Shown here: positions 8,075 to 16,083 of the stretch, one piece after another | Layout: every line of letters begins with the position of its first letter | Numbering within the stretch: position 1 is the first letter of the stretch | Position numbers and translations under genes: made by a program | Notes under the pieces: generated by a model | The model's input: the letters and a program-made list of their open reading frames with translations, nothing else | Told to the model about the DNA's origin: nothing | The model's database searches: none | Assembly (NCBI RefSeq): GCF_017488845.2 | Contig: NZ_CP083373.1 | Location: 186,001-250,000 of the forward strand | Length of the DNA stretch: 64,000 nucleotides | Direction: 5' to 3' | Source of the DNA: Ensifer canadensis | GTDB lineage: Bacteria; Pseudomonadota; Alphaproteobacteria; Rhizobiales; Rhizobiaceae

Positions 8075-8386
8075 TTTCGTTAGCAGTCAGTAGGCGCCTG
8101 GTTGCTGGTGTCGAGGGTGCCGGGACCGCTGTTCGTGCGGTGAAACCACGTCAGGCCCCGATCGCAACGGCGTCAGGCTCCCAAGATCGTCAGCGACGCG
8201 GGCAACTCGCGCGAAAGGGCGAATGCCACGGCCGGGGCGATGAAGCCGCCCGAGCCGAAAGGGGGCGGCCAAGCGGCAACAAGATTTTTTTCGACGTCTT
8301 CCTTTTCATACCCTTGAAGTGCCGATGTGCGTTTCCAATATCGATTTCGTCTTCTTTTCATCCGGTAGAATGTCAAGGAGGAACCA
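8075..8386. other. Intergenic stretch
   Basis: About 310 bases with no supported gene. The final part, TCAAGGAGGAACC, carries the RBS of the following DUF982 gene. No other signal noticed. Confidence 0.45.
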
Positions 8387-8695
8387 ATGCACATTCCGGA
8401 GATGCCATGGTCGGTGCCGCTGTTGGTGCGGCTGCAAAACGGTACGAGCCGAGTTTTCTCCTCGGTCTACGATGCACTCGATTTTCTCGAGAATGAATGG
8501 CCACTTCGACGTGGACAACGCTACGAACGGGCGATTAGGACCTGCCGCGGCGCGCTCAATGGATCGACACCAATAGCGGTGGCTCGAGAAGCATTTATTG
8601 CTGCATGCCTGGAAGCTGGTATGCCGGCCACCGGAAGGTTCGAGCATCTGCGAACATCGAAGCGCAATGACGACAGTCCGCAAAGAGCGGCCTAG
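8387..8695 (+). CDS. DUF982 domain protein
   Basis: A 102-residue protein with a strong RBS (AAGGAGG) before the ATG. MPWSVPLLVRLQNGTSRVF, then an aliphatic/Trp segment (ALDFLENEWPLRRGQRYERA) and VAREAFIAACLEAGM match the DUF982 pattern. Function unknown. A strong hairpin terminator follows at 8735-8751, so this is probably a single-gene transcript. Confidence 0.75.
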   Translation: MHIPEMPWSVPLLVRLQNGTSRVFSSVYDALDFLENEWPLRRGQRYERAIRTCRGALNGSTPIAVAREAFIAACLEAGMPATGRFEHLRTSKRNDDSPQRAA

Positions 8696-8734
8696 TGCTG
8701 CCAAAAATGCGTCCAATGGACAGCATCCACTCCT

Positions 8735-8757
8735 GGCCCCTACGTGGGGCCCTTTCT
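8735..8757 (+). terminator. Rho-independent terminator after DUF982 gene
   Basis: GGCCCC-TACGT-GGGGCC followed by CTTTCTTTG: a 6-bp GC-rich stem with a 5-nt loop and a T-rich tail, 40 bases after the DUF982 stop. Confidence 0.7.
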
Positions 8758-8878
8758 TTGTTAGCTGATATGCCGTTCATCGGATGGGAGTGCCGGCATC
8801 GAGCTTGCGGAACCTTCTTGAGGCAAGGGGGTTCGTCTCTCGACTAGCGTTTTGTGGCGGGCCGGTAGGGAGTTGGCT

Positions 8879-9145
8879 ATGAAATTGGAGAAGATTGGCA
8901 AAGCAAGGTTGAAGCTCCGCTTGCCATCGTACCGGCATGTGCTGTCGGAGCTGAGAAGCCCGGCCTTAACCGAAATCTGCATCGCTTACGCAGAGGCATC
9001 GATGCAGCTGGATAGACTCCGCTTCTGTAGCTGCCCTGATGTGCTCCTGATTGACGAATACGAACGTGTTTGTCGTGAGCTCGAAAACAGCATTGAACCG
9101 TATCTTCGTATGTTTCGGCCTCCCCTTACGTCTAAAGTACGATGA
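8879..9145 (+). CDS. Hypothetical protein (88 aa)
   Basis: MKLEKIGKARLKLRLPSYRH begins a mainly helical protein ending in YERVCRELENSIEPYLRMFR. An in-frame start 27 bases upstream exists but the ATG at 8879 gives the more natural N-terminus. It has no membrane helix, two closely spaced Cys residues (FCSC) and a helical C-terminus. The family is not recognised. Confidence 0.45.
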   Translation: MKLEKIGKARLKLRLPSYRHVLSELRSPALTEICIAYAEASMQLDRLRFCSCPDVLLIDEYERVCRELENSIEPYLRMFRPPLTSKVR

Positions 9146-9297
9146 TGTGATCGGAGGCGCCCCCTGACCTCCGCAGGTAAGCTTCTGCCGGCTTCCACGC
9201 AATATGGGATTTGCCATCCAGCCCGAAGCCGGAGACCCTGCGCGCTCGCGAATGGACGTCGTTCGGAACTCGCGCCGCTTCTTCACGTTCTAATAAG

Positions 9298-9492
9298 ATG
9301 AAGATGACTTCAGACGAAGACAGCGCCTTACTCGCGACGTTGCGGGCCTCAGCTCGCATCCATTTCCCCGATGCAGACGAGGCTGATGAGCTTGTGGCGC
9401 GCGCACTCAAAGTCGCCATTGCCGAAACGGAAGCAGGTCGAGCAAAACGCGACAGGAAACGCTGGCTGCTGCGCCTCATGGACATTCCCTGA
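9298..9492 (+). CDS. Small protein resembling sigma-factor region 2 N-terminus
   Basis: A 64-residue protein, MKMTSDEDSALLATLRAS followed by ARIHFPDADEADELVARALK. The pattern LLxxLRxxAR...DxDEADELVxxxL resembles the first helices of ECF sigma region 2, as seen in short orphan proteins of rhizobia. It lacks the -10 recognition helix and all of region 4, so it cannot be a working sigma factor. It may be a diverged fragment or an independent small protein. The similarity is from memory only. Confidence 0.45.
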   Translation: MKMTSDEDSALLATLRASARIHFPDADEADELVARALKVAIAETEAGRAKRDRKRWLLRLMDIP

Positions 9493-9829
9493 TCACTTGG
9501 AGACCGGTTCGAGAGCGCTTTCCCGAGAAGCCGGTCGGTGTCTCAGTGCGGCGCGTCCACACTGGCCGCAAGCAACCGCAAGCGTTCGCCAGGAGCCGGA
9601 ACGATGAAGCCGTGCCTGAAGGTGGCGATTGCGAGCAGCAAAACACCTGCCCGCTGCGAATCGCGTGCCTGCGAAAATCACCGGCGGCACGGTACGAGCG
9701 CCGGCGGATATGCCGATCCAAGTGGATCCCCAAAATGAGGCACAGGATGGATACTGTAACGGTTAAAAGCAGATTATACCGTTACAACTTCATCTTGCCA
9801 ATTTTGTTCCCCAGTTCGATAATTGATGG
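9493..9829. other. Upstream region of CGNR regulator
   Basis: Mostly non-coding. A 44-codon frame at 9604-9738 starting MKPCLKVAIASS has no family signal and is not called. The last part holds the operator described separately. Confidence 0.4.
9755..9786. promoter_or_regulatory. Inverted-repeat operator upstream of CGNR gene
   Basis: TGTAACGGT at 9755-9763 and ACCGTTACA at 9778-9786 are perfect 9-bp arms around an AT-rich 14-base spacer, 44 bases before the CGNR start. The form is typical of a dimeric repressor site of the TetR or MarR kind. The cognate protein is unknown and might be the CGNR protein itself. Confidence 0.6.
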
Positions 9830-10444
9830 ATGCAGCCCAGACCGATCGCCGAACTGCGCCTCCTTGGTGGACATCCCGTGCTCGACTACGTCAACACCGT
9901 GGACAGCCGCAAGGATCGCATCGGACCCGACGCCCTTGTTTCGTTCAATCATTTGCTCGAATGGGCAACCCGGGTTGAACTCATAGGCACTGCCGATGCA
10001 GCTCGGCTCGCTTCAAAAGCCGCGGCGCATCCACAAATCGCGGAAAAAGCATTTGAAGAGGCACGGGCCCTACGAGAGGCTATTTACGTAATCGCGCTAG
10101 CCGAAGTCCGGGGCGAAGCACCGCCGGAAAAGGACCTGCACTTGATCGGTCGCATGGCGAAACGATGGCTTGCCGGCCGATCCATCCTGATGCAACAGGA
10201 TGGACAGATCGCCTGGAGCGAATCCGTGCAAGACCCCCAAGACATCGCTTCCAAGATTGCATGCTTGGCCGTTGACCTGTTTACAACCCGCGACGCCCGT
10301 CGCGCGATCAAGCAGTGCCCCGGTCACAATTGTGGCTGGCTGTTTCTCGATCACTCGCGATCCGGCCGAAGACATTGGTGCTCGGACGACATCTGCGGGA
10401 CATATGCCCGAGTGAAGCGATACCGTTCGAAAGAATCCAGCTAG
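9830..10444 (+). CDS. CGNR zinc-finger transcriptional regulator (ABATE domain)
   Basis: A 204-residue protein. The N-terminal GGHPVLDYVNTVDSR is the LxLDFxNT motif of the ABATE (stress-induced regulator) domain. The C-terminus has CGWLFLDHSRSGRRHWCSDD, then ICGTYARVKRYR, matching the treble-clef CGNR zinc finger with Asn replaced by Thr (CGTY). Cys residues at the two CxxxxC-like positions are retained. Such proteins are predicted DNA-binding regulators of detoxification or efflux genes. The next gene is blh, about 160 bases downstream. Confidence 0.88.
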   Translation: MQPRPIAELRLLGGHPVLDYVNTVDSRKDRIGPDALVSFNHLLEWATRVELIGTADAARLASKAAAHPQIAEKAFEEARALREAIYVIALAEVRGEAPPEKDLHLIGRMAKRWLAGRSILMQQDGQIAWSESVQDPQDIASKIACLAVDLFTTRDARRAIKQCPGHNCGWLFLDHSRSGRRHWCSDDICGTYARVKRYRSKESS

Positions 10445-10603
10445 AGGCGTTTTTCACCGCCGCGGGCACGGGTTTTAGCCGTTGGACCGTATTTCTGGGC
10501 CTCCGGACTTTGGCTCGGCTGCCACGGATGGCAACCCTGGAGCGACCGAGGAACACACAAGCCCTGGCGGCGTTCAGTTTGTATCGGATTCCAGGAGGAC
10601 CTC

Positions 10604-11902
10604 ATGATCATTACCAAGGTCAATGAAAAGCTCAGCATCATGGCTCAGCCCGCGACGGACGAGTTCCAGTCGTTTGCAGATCAGGGCTTTACCGGGCTGA
10701 TCAATGTGCGGCCCGATGGAGAGGACGAGGAGCAGCCGGGCAGCGAGCAGGAAGCCGCCGCGGCGAAGAAAGCTCGGATGTCCTACACCTTCATCCCCGT
10801 GACCCTCCCCACGGTAACAGAATCCGAGGTTGCCGCATTTCAAGAAGCTCTTGATGAAGCCGAGGGACCGGTCGTGGCACATTGTAAGTCAGGAAGGCGT
10901 GCCCTCCATCTGTACGCGATCGGCGAGGTCCTCGCCGGCCGCATGCGTCGCTCCGAGGTCCAGGAATTCGGCCATCTGCATGGTTTTGACCTGACCGAAG
11001 CTACCGCTTGGTTGGAGAACCATTTTGCGCAGCGACCCAACGTCAGGGGCTTTTTCGACGAGCGCACTTGCAGCATCCAGTACGTTGTGTCCGACCCTGA
11101 GACGGGCAGCTGCGCCATCATCGACCCCGTCCTCGACTATGATGAAAAGGCAGGCGCAATCGGCGCGATGAATGCCAATGCGATCCTCCAATACGTCAAC
11201 GAAAACGCGCTCTCGGTCGAGTGGATCCTCGACACTCATCCCCACGCCGATCATTTCTCGGCCGCCTATTACCTCGCAGGGCAGACTGGCGCCCCAATCG
11301 CGATCGGCGATCGGATCGTCGAGGTTCAGAAAATCTGGAGAACTATTTACGAGTGGCCGGACCTGTCTGCCGACGGGTCGCATTGGAACCGGTTGTTTGC
11401 GGACGGCGAAACCTTCAATGTCGGCTCGATCGATGCCAGGGTCCTTTATTCGCCAGGTCACACCCCAGCCTCCGTCACCTATATCATTGGTGATGCCGTT
11501 TTTGTTCACGACACCATTCTGATGCCCGATAGCGGCACGGCTCGCACCGATTTTCCAGGTGGAGATGCGAGCTCCCTATGGCAGTCGATCCAACGAATCC
11601 TAGCTCTTCCAGAGGCTTCGCGGGTGTTTACCGGGCACGATTACCAGGCCCACGGGCGCGCTCCCCGGTGGGAAAGCACGGTGGCGGAGCAAAAGCGGAC
11701 CAACATTCATCTCGATGGTTTTTCGCTTGAAGACTTCGTTAAACTTCGCGTCGAAAAGGACGCCCAGCTACCTTTGCCGAAGCTCATCCTTCACGCCCTT
11801 CAGGTCAATCTTCGCGCGGGCCGCCTTCCCGAGCCCGGAAGCGACGGCAGGCCGCATCTGAAAATCCCAATTGGCGCTTTCGACGCAGCGGCCTGGCGAT
11901 AA
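10604..11902 (+). CDS. blh: Blh-type bifunctional sulfur transferase/persulfide dioxygenase
   Basis: A 432-residue protein. The N-terminal domain (1-140) is of the DUF442/dual-specificity-phosphatase type with VVAHCKSGRRA, Cys94 being the predicted catalytic thiol. The C-terminal ETHE1-like metallo-beta-lactamase domain (from about 150) has THPHADH at 211-217, SPGHTPAS and FTGHDY as metal ligands. Blh proteins oxidise glutathione persulfide to sulfite and protect rhizobia and relatives from sulfide. They are usually controlled by BigR with a sulfur permease gene nearby; neither is visible here. A start at 10604 follows AGGAGG closely. Confidence 0.92.
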   Translation: MIITKVNEKLSIMAQPATDEFQSFADQGFTGLINVRPDGEDEEQPGSEQEAAAAKKARMSYTFIPVTLPTVTESEVAAFQEALDEAEGPVVAHCKSGRRALHLYAIGEVLAGRMRRSEVQEFGHLHGFDLTEATAWLENHFAQRPNVRGFFDERTCSIQYVVSDPETGSCAIIDPVLDYDEKAGAIGAMNANAILQYVNENALSVEWILDTHPHADHFSAAYYLAGQTGAPIAIGDRIVEVQKIWRTIYEWPDLSADGSHWNRLFADGETFNVGSIDARVLYSPGHTPASVTYIIGDAVFVHDTILMPDSGTARTDFPGGDASSLWQSIQRILALPEASRVFTGHDYQAHGRAPRWESTVAEQKRTNIHLDGFSLEDFVKLRVEKDAQLPLPKLILHALQVNLRAGRLPEPGSDGRPHLKIPIGAFDAAAWR

Positions 11903-12012
11903 GAAAGCGTCTTTTACGTTTAGCGAGACAACAATCCACACGCAGCATGGCTTCTGATCTTTTTTTCTCGTTTAGATTGAGGCATTCTCCCGCCGCGTTA
12001 CAGGAGAACATC

Positions 12013-12120
12013 ATGTCCTACGATTGGGAAGGTGCGCGCCGCCGGCGATACAGACAGGCAAGGCTTTGGTTCCTGGTGGCTCTGGCCGCATGGTTAGTTG
12101 CGCTTGCGATGGCGCCGTAG
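12013..12120 (+). CDS. Tiny membrane protein (35 aa)
   Basis: MSYDWEGARRRRYRQARLWF, then a hydrophobic tail of about 13 residues ending MAP. A CAGGAGA ribosome-binding site stands 5-6 nt before the ATG. The basic N-terminus and single short hydrophobic helix suggest an inner-membrane microprotein. Family not recognised. Confidence 0.45.
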   Translation: MSYDWEGARRRRYRQARLWFLVALAAWLVALAMAP

Positions 12121-12324
12121 CGACCGCTCAAGGCTTCTCCCCACCCCAAAAGGTGCGTCATCGGAACATCGGCGTGTTCAATGGTTTTGGTGGCACTCCA
12201 TCATGTTTCTGAAAGCTGGCCTTTTCATCTTTTTTGAAGAGGCCGTTTTTTCAGCACATTTCGCGCTGGCGAGCATTTCTCGGCTTCGGGCAAGGTTCGG
12301 CCTGCCCTCTCGAATGGGTCGGCC

Positions 12325-12621
12325 TTTGCGCTGGCGGCGTCTGCCGAGGATAAGGCGGCCGAAAGTCGCGCGGGCGTGCATCGCCGCATGGATGAGCTTG
12401 TCGGTCGCGTTGGTCATCTCCAAACGTCAACGGCAACGATTGTTGCCGACGTTGCGGAGATGAAACCGTTCACCGATGACGTGAAGCGTTGGAAGCTGAT
12501 GGGTCGGTGCGCTCGGGGTCACCGGTATTGCGGCGATGGCTCTCCGCGCGAGTTTCGCCGAGGCAATCAGGCGCATTGTTTTTGTAGTGACGGAGCGCCT
12601 TCAAACCCGTCGCCCAGGGCG
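12325..12621 (+). pseudogene. DUF1515-like small membrane protein remnant
   Basis: One frame reads AEDKAAESRAGVHRRMDELV, continues through HLQTSTATIVADVAEMKPFT and reaches DDVKRWKLMG near 12502. There the frame changes by one base. The next frame reads ALGVTGIAAMALRASFAEAI and RRIVFVV to a stop near 12621. The layout (coiled-coil stem with PxTDDVxxWK, then a C-terminal membrane helix) resembles rhizobial DUF1515 proteins. No good start codon precedes the first part. Probably decayed; function unknown. Confidence 0.45.
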
Positions 12622-12643
12622 TGAGTTTCTGATTGCTATCTAG

Positions 12644-13339
12644 TTAATCACCCGTGGAGCCATTGTTAGTATCGCCGCCACCGCCGAAGCCGGAATCACC
12701 ACCGCTATTGCCAGGATCGCCGCCGCCGCCGAAGCCGGAATCACCGCCGCCATTGCCATGATCGCCGCCACCCCCGAAGCCGGAATCACCGCCGCGAGTA
12801 CCAGGATCTCCACCACCGCCGTGGCCGGAATCACCGCCGCCATTGCCAGGATCTCCACCACCGCCGTGGCCGGAATCACCGCCGCGAGTACCAGGATCGC
12901 CGCCACCGCCTTGGCCGGAATCACCACCGCCAGTACCAGGATCTCCACCACCGCCGTGGCCGGAATCACCGCCGCCAGTGCCAGGATCTCCACCACCGCC
13001 GTGGCCGGAATCACCGCCGCGAGTACCAGGATCGCCGCCACCGCCTTGGCCGGAATCACCACCGCTAGTACCCGGACCGCCGGCACCGCCGCCGCCCGGA
13101 CTGGTGCGGGTCCGACCCGTGTTACCATTCGATGTTGCGATTGCGTTTATCGCCGGGATCGGCTGACATTTTTCTCCTCCGCCATCATTGATGATGTTGG
13201 CCGCTCCAAGCGCGCTACACTGACCCGGGAAAATGGAGCGCTCAGTGATTTGCCCTTGCGCCGGGACGGCTATTGTTAAGAAACCTGCCGACACCACGGC
13301 CAGACCGGTGCTTATTAGAAGTTCACGTACCACGTTCAT
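12644..13339 (-). CDS. Secreted glycine-rich 15-residue-repeat protein
   Basis: A 231-residue protein with a likely signal peptide (MNVVRELLISTGLAVVSAGF, cleavage near PAQGQ) and a short globular part with two Cys residues (QCSAL, EKCQP). Then come nine tandem copies of a 15-residue unit with consensus GGDSGxGGGGDPGxx (about residues 91-225). The unit is rich in Gly, Asp and Ser; Asp spacing could bind calcium, but this is not the RTX nonapeptide. It might be a matrix or cell-surface filament. Because the 45-bp unit is a multiple of three, other frames are also open across the repeat; the signal peptide and start select this one. Confidence 0.65.
   Translation of the reverse strand: MNVVRELLISTGLAVVSAGFLTIAVPAQGQITERSIFPGQCSALGAANIINDGGGEKCQPIPAINAIATSNGNTGRTRTSPGGGGAGGPGTSGGDSGQGGGGDPGTRGGDSGHGGGGDPGTGGGDSGHGGGGDPGTGGGDSGQGGGGDPGTRGGDSGHGGGGDPGNGGGDSGHGGGGDPGTRGGDSGFGGGGDHGNGGGDSGFGGGGDPGNSGGDSGFGGGGDTNNGSTGD
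12655..13080. repeat. 45-bp tandem repeat array (about nine copies)
   Basis: Direct tandem repeats of about 45 bp containing CCGGAATCACCGCCGC-like blocks, encoding the Gly-rich units. Variants alternate: one position encodes Gln, His or Phe, another PGTR, PGTG, PGNG or PGNS. There are no unique spacers, so it is not a CRISPR array. Such arrays change copy number by slippage. Confidence 0.85.
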
Positions 13340-13535
13340 TTCGACCTCACTAAATTAGATATTGGTTAAATAACCTTGAGTGAGGAAAATGGTTCCTTAG
13401 GGCGCTTTGCTTGGGATCTTTGCAGCTTAGACGTTTTCCGCCTGTCGTGCGTTAATGCGTCATGGCTAAAACGCTAAGAAAGAAGCCGCCTCCAGGGCCA
13501 ACGGCGGATCCCATGCCGGATCGCGCCAGCTCTTT

Positions 13536-13955
13536 GTGGATCGCGTCAAAGGCCACATGCAGCTGATGAAACTCGCAATCGAGGAGATGGAAAATTTTGC
13601 AAAGGAGAAAGTTAACGAAATTCAGTCGGGATCGTCCAGCCAGAGCCTGGCAGGGATGTTGAACACTGAAATAGCAACACTATTGCGCGGAGGAGGAGAC
13701 ATAGGCCCGCGTGAGCCCGAGGAACTGCAGTGGAGAGCAGGATTCTATGTCTTTGGCGCGCGATATTCAGGTGGCCGAGCTGAGTTTCGTGGTGACTGGC
13801 AACCCAGCGAGGAAGAGGCGCGGGCTCAGGTCACGCCTGGTGGGACAGAGAAAACGACCGACTGCACGGATTGTGCACGTGCAAGCCGTGCAATTCGCGA
13901 TTTGTTCCTCGCAATTATCCGCTTTGACGCTGCATGCGCGGCGGTATCCGTTTGA
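13536..13955 (+). CDS. Hypothetical protein, start and end uncertain
   Basis: A 139-residue frame starting at GTG 13536 (alternative ATG at 13557). MKLAIEEMENFAKEKVNEIQ and the following 40 residues look like a genuine helical protein. After about residue 60 the composition becomes less convincing, with a Cys pair CTDC. A separate frame from about 13462, MAKTLRKKPPPGP, could be the original N-terminus joined by a frameshift. No family is recognised. Confidence 0.3.
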   Translation: MDRVKGHMQLMKLAIEEMENFAKEKVNEIQSGSSSQSLAGMLNTEIATLLRGGGDIGPREPEELQWRAGFYVFGARYSGGRAEFRGDWQPSEEEARAQVTPGGTEKTTDCTDCARASRAIRDLFLAIIRFDAACAAVSV

Positions 13956-13997
13956 TGTGAGCGTCTGTCGCACTTGTCTGCGAAGCCCGGCGCGGCG

Positions 13998-14489
13998 CTA
14001 TTCGTCTACGTAGCGGAGTTCGTACCACCACCGAACATTGCTGCAGGTAGGGCAGTCACCGTAAAGAACACTGCCGCCACAGGTGGTGCAAGTGACCAAT
14101 ACTTGCCTCTGCACGCGCCTGCTGGGCTGGGGCGCGCGGCTGGCTTTACGCACTTTTGGTGGGAAGGGTGTGTCGTCAGCCACCTTGGTGATGACCGCTG
14201 ATACGATGCTTGCGATGAACAAGTATCCAGCAATCCAACCGAGGTCGCCGTCTTTATAAAGGAGGGCGAAAGCGCCGATCGCCATTGCAGCTACACAGGT
14301 ACCTCCGCTGACCCACCGAAAAAAGGGAAAGCTGAACTTGCGGTGCCAGTAGACCCACACCCACGTGGCGACCAACAAAGCGGTTCCCAGCAAAAATTGG
14401 TCGTTTCGAGAGATGGACGTCGTTGTAAGCAGGCTGGCCCACAGCACGGCAATGACGCAAATCGATGTGATAAAGCCTGTCCAACCCAC
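13998..14489 (-). CDS. Four-helix membrane protein with C-terminal zinc ribbon
   Basis: A 163-residue protein with about four hydrophobic segments (residues 4-24, 33-50, 55-78 and 84-103). A basic linker (RKASRAPQPSRRVQRQ) then leads to a C-terminal CTTCGGSVLYGDCPTC motif, two CxxC knuckles typical of a zinc ribbon. The arrangement is common in uncharacterised membrane proteins where the ribbon is cytoplasmic. No partner gene is obvious. Confidence 0.6.
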   Translation of the reverse strand: MGWTGFITSICVIAVLWASLLTTTSISRNDQFLLGTALLVATWVWVYWHRKFSFPFFRWVSGGTCVAAMAIGAFALLYKDGDLGWIAGYLFIASIVSAVITKVADDTPFPPKVRKASRAPQPSRRVQRQVLVTCTTCGGSVLYGDCPTCSNVRWWYELRYVDE

Positions 14490-14699
14490 CAGCTTGCCTC
14501 CTGAGAGTGAAGCTCAGCATTCTCTAGGTTGAAAACTTTTGCAATTCGCCCGTTGGGACTACCTGTGATCGAAGCTCATATCCAGTTCGATCTCTCCCGC
14601 TTTGAGCGGTCGTTGCCCTGGCGCCTTCGGTGCGGCCGGCACGGTATTGCTGGAAACGAACTCGCCTTTGGCCCAAAGGCCAGCCTCGGCGGCGCGCCG

Positions 14700-15173
14700 G
14701 TTAGATCCGTGGATATAGCCGGTTCGATCGAGGAATTCTCTATTGCCGCCTTGTCGAGATTCGGCCGCCCAAACCCATCGAGTTCCGCAAAGTCCTTGGT
14801 CCAGAACGGAACTGAAGCCGCATTCAGTGCCAACGCGGCAAGATGCGCCGCCGTATGTGTGACCGAAAGTGGCTTACGTCTGCGCGGTTCAGCCGCGAAG
14901 CGTACTTCCTCACTGATATAGGCGCCGAGGTCGCGATCTGACTGAACGATATATGACCACGCCCTGCCATTCGCCCTCCCCCTTCCTGACGGTTTTGGCT
15001 TCCTCCCCAATCAAAAGCACGCCGGCGTCAGTATCGACCAAGCCTGTCCAGGCATCTGCAATCTCAACGACTTCCCATCCGCAAAGATGACCTGCCCTAG
15101 ATCGGCGGGTTGGTCCGCCTTGTCCCGGGAAGGTAACGAAGGTGCCGGTCTTCATCGAAGTATCGAATTTCAT
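14700..15173 (-). pseudogene. Possible AlaX/tRNA-SAD-like protein, frameshifted
   Basis: The ATG at 15173 overlaps the stop of the upstream phzF-like gene by 4 nt, so it was probably translated with it. The first frame (15173-14910) reads through WEVVEIADAWTGLVDTDAGV and VRKGEGEWQGVVIYR. The frame then shifts near 14950 and continues EVRFAAEPRRRK..., SVTHTAAHLAALALN and FGRPNLDKAAIENSSIEP. The HTAAHLxALALN segment resembles the HxxxH zinc motif of alanyl-tRNA editing (AlaX/tRNA_SAD) proteins. The C-terminal Cys-His motif was not found, so the gene looks both shifted and truncated. The family is tentative. Confidence 0.4.
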
Positions 15174-16000
15174 GCGTCTGCCTTCTCGATATGCGCGCCA
15201 ATCGATATGTTGGGCAGAGAAAGCGTGGCTTCCATGAAGGTCACAGCGTTGCCGCGAAGATTAACGCGGTCATTGGTAAGTTCGCAGTCTAGCCATCCGC
15301 CGCGTGCCGACGCCTGATAGGCCATGAGCTTGTCGTGGCCCAATCGCGCAACCCAATAGGGCACGAGCGTAGCGTGGATTGACCCCGTAACCGGGTCTTC
15401 GGGTATGCCCGCGCCGGGGGCGAAGTAGCGCGACACGAAATCCGCCTTTGCGCCCTCGGCTTTCTGCCCCGTCACAACAAGGCCGACAGGGCCGAGGTTG
15501 GCAATGGCTGCAAGGTCGGGAACGAAACCGCGCACGGCATCGGCGCTGCCGAGATCGGCAAAGATGTTCTCGAAATTGCGGAAGATGCGGACGGGCGGTT
15601 CAGCGAAAATCCCTGCTATTTCCGGCGGCAGAGTGCCGATGTCCTCGGGCGTCAGACACGGAATGTCGACCCGGTATCCGCCCGGCTCCCTCGATACACG
15701 CAGTTCTCCGACCCGGGTGTGGAAGACGAGCTGTGTGTCCGCCTTTGCCTTGGTGAACAGAATATGCGCTGTCGCAAGGGTGGCGTGCCCGCAGAAATCG
15801 ACCTCATGAGCCGGGGCAAACCAGCGCAGATCCCACGCCCCATCGGGGCGGGCTTTGACGAACGCCGTCTCAGCCAGGTTGTTCTCCTGTGTAATCGCCA
15901 GCATCAGTTCATCCGGTAGCCAGTCGTCAAGCACAAGAACGGCCGCGGGGTTCCCCGCGAAGAGGCGGTCGGTGAAAGCGTCGACCTGATACATGCGCAT
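15170..16000 (-). CDS. PhzF-family isomerase
   Basis: A 276-residue PhzF-like protein: MRMYQVDAFTDRLFAGNPAA at the start, LAITQENNLAETAFV with the catalytic-Glu region (residues about 36-50), RWFAPAHEVDFCGHATLATA and FAPGAGIPEDPVTGSIHATL near residue 215. The diaminopimelate-epimerase-like two-domain fold and length are standard. PhzF itself isomerises a phenazine precursor, but most relatives have unknown substrates and no phenazine genes are present. The downstream frame overlaps its stop. A cystathionine-gamma-synthase-like gene upstream (16084-17214) has the same direction, 83 bases away, so one operon is likely. Confidence 0.9.
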   Translation of the reverse strand: MRMYQVDAFTDRLFAGNPAAVLVLDDWLPDELMLAITQENNLAETAFVKARPDGAWDLRWFAPAHEVDFCGHATLATAHILFTKAKADTQLVFHTRVGELRVSREPGGYRVDIPCLTPEDIGTLPPEIAGIFAEPPVRIFRNFENIFADLGSADAVRGFVPDLAAIANLGPVGLVVTGQKAEGAKADFVSRYFAPGAGIPEDPVTGSIHATLVPYWVARLGHDKLMAYQASARGGWLDCELTNDRVNLRGNAVTFMEATLSLPNISIGAHIEKADA

Positions 16001-16083
16001 GGCAAATTCCGTACTGCAGATGATTTATCTTTGTTACTATCGGCCTGAATATCAGTCCGGGACGCAATAAGGCATCGGCGGAT

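Noticed and set aside
12655..13080. Regular repeats that could be taken for a CRISPR array
   Set aside because: Units are contiguous without unique spacers, keep a reading frame and encode a signal-peptide protein; no cas genes nearby.
12843..13166. Plus-strand proline-rich frame over the repeat
   Set aside because: The 45-bp unit is open in several frames; only the minus-strand frame has a signal peptide and sensible ends.
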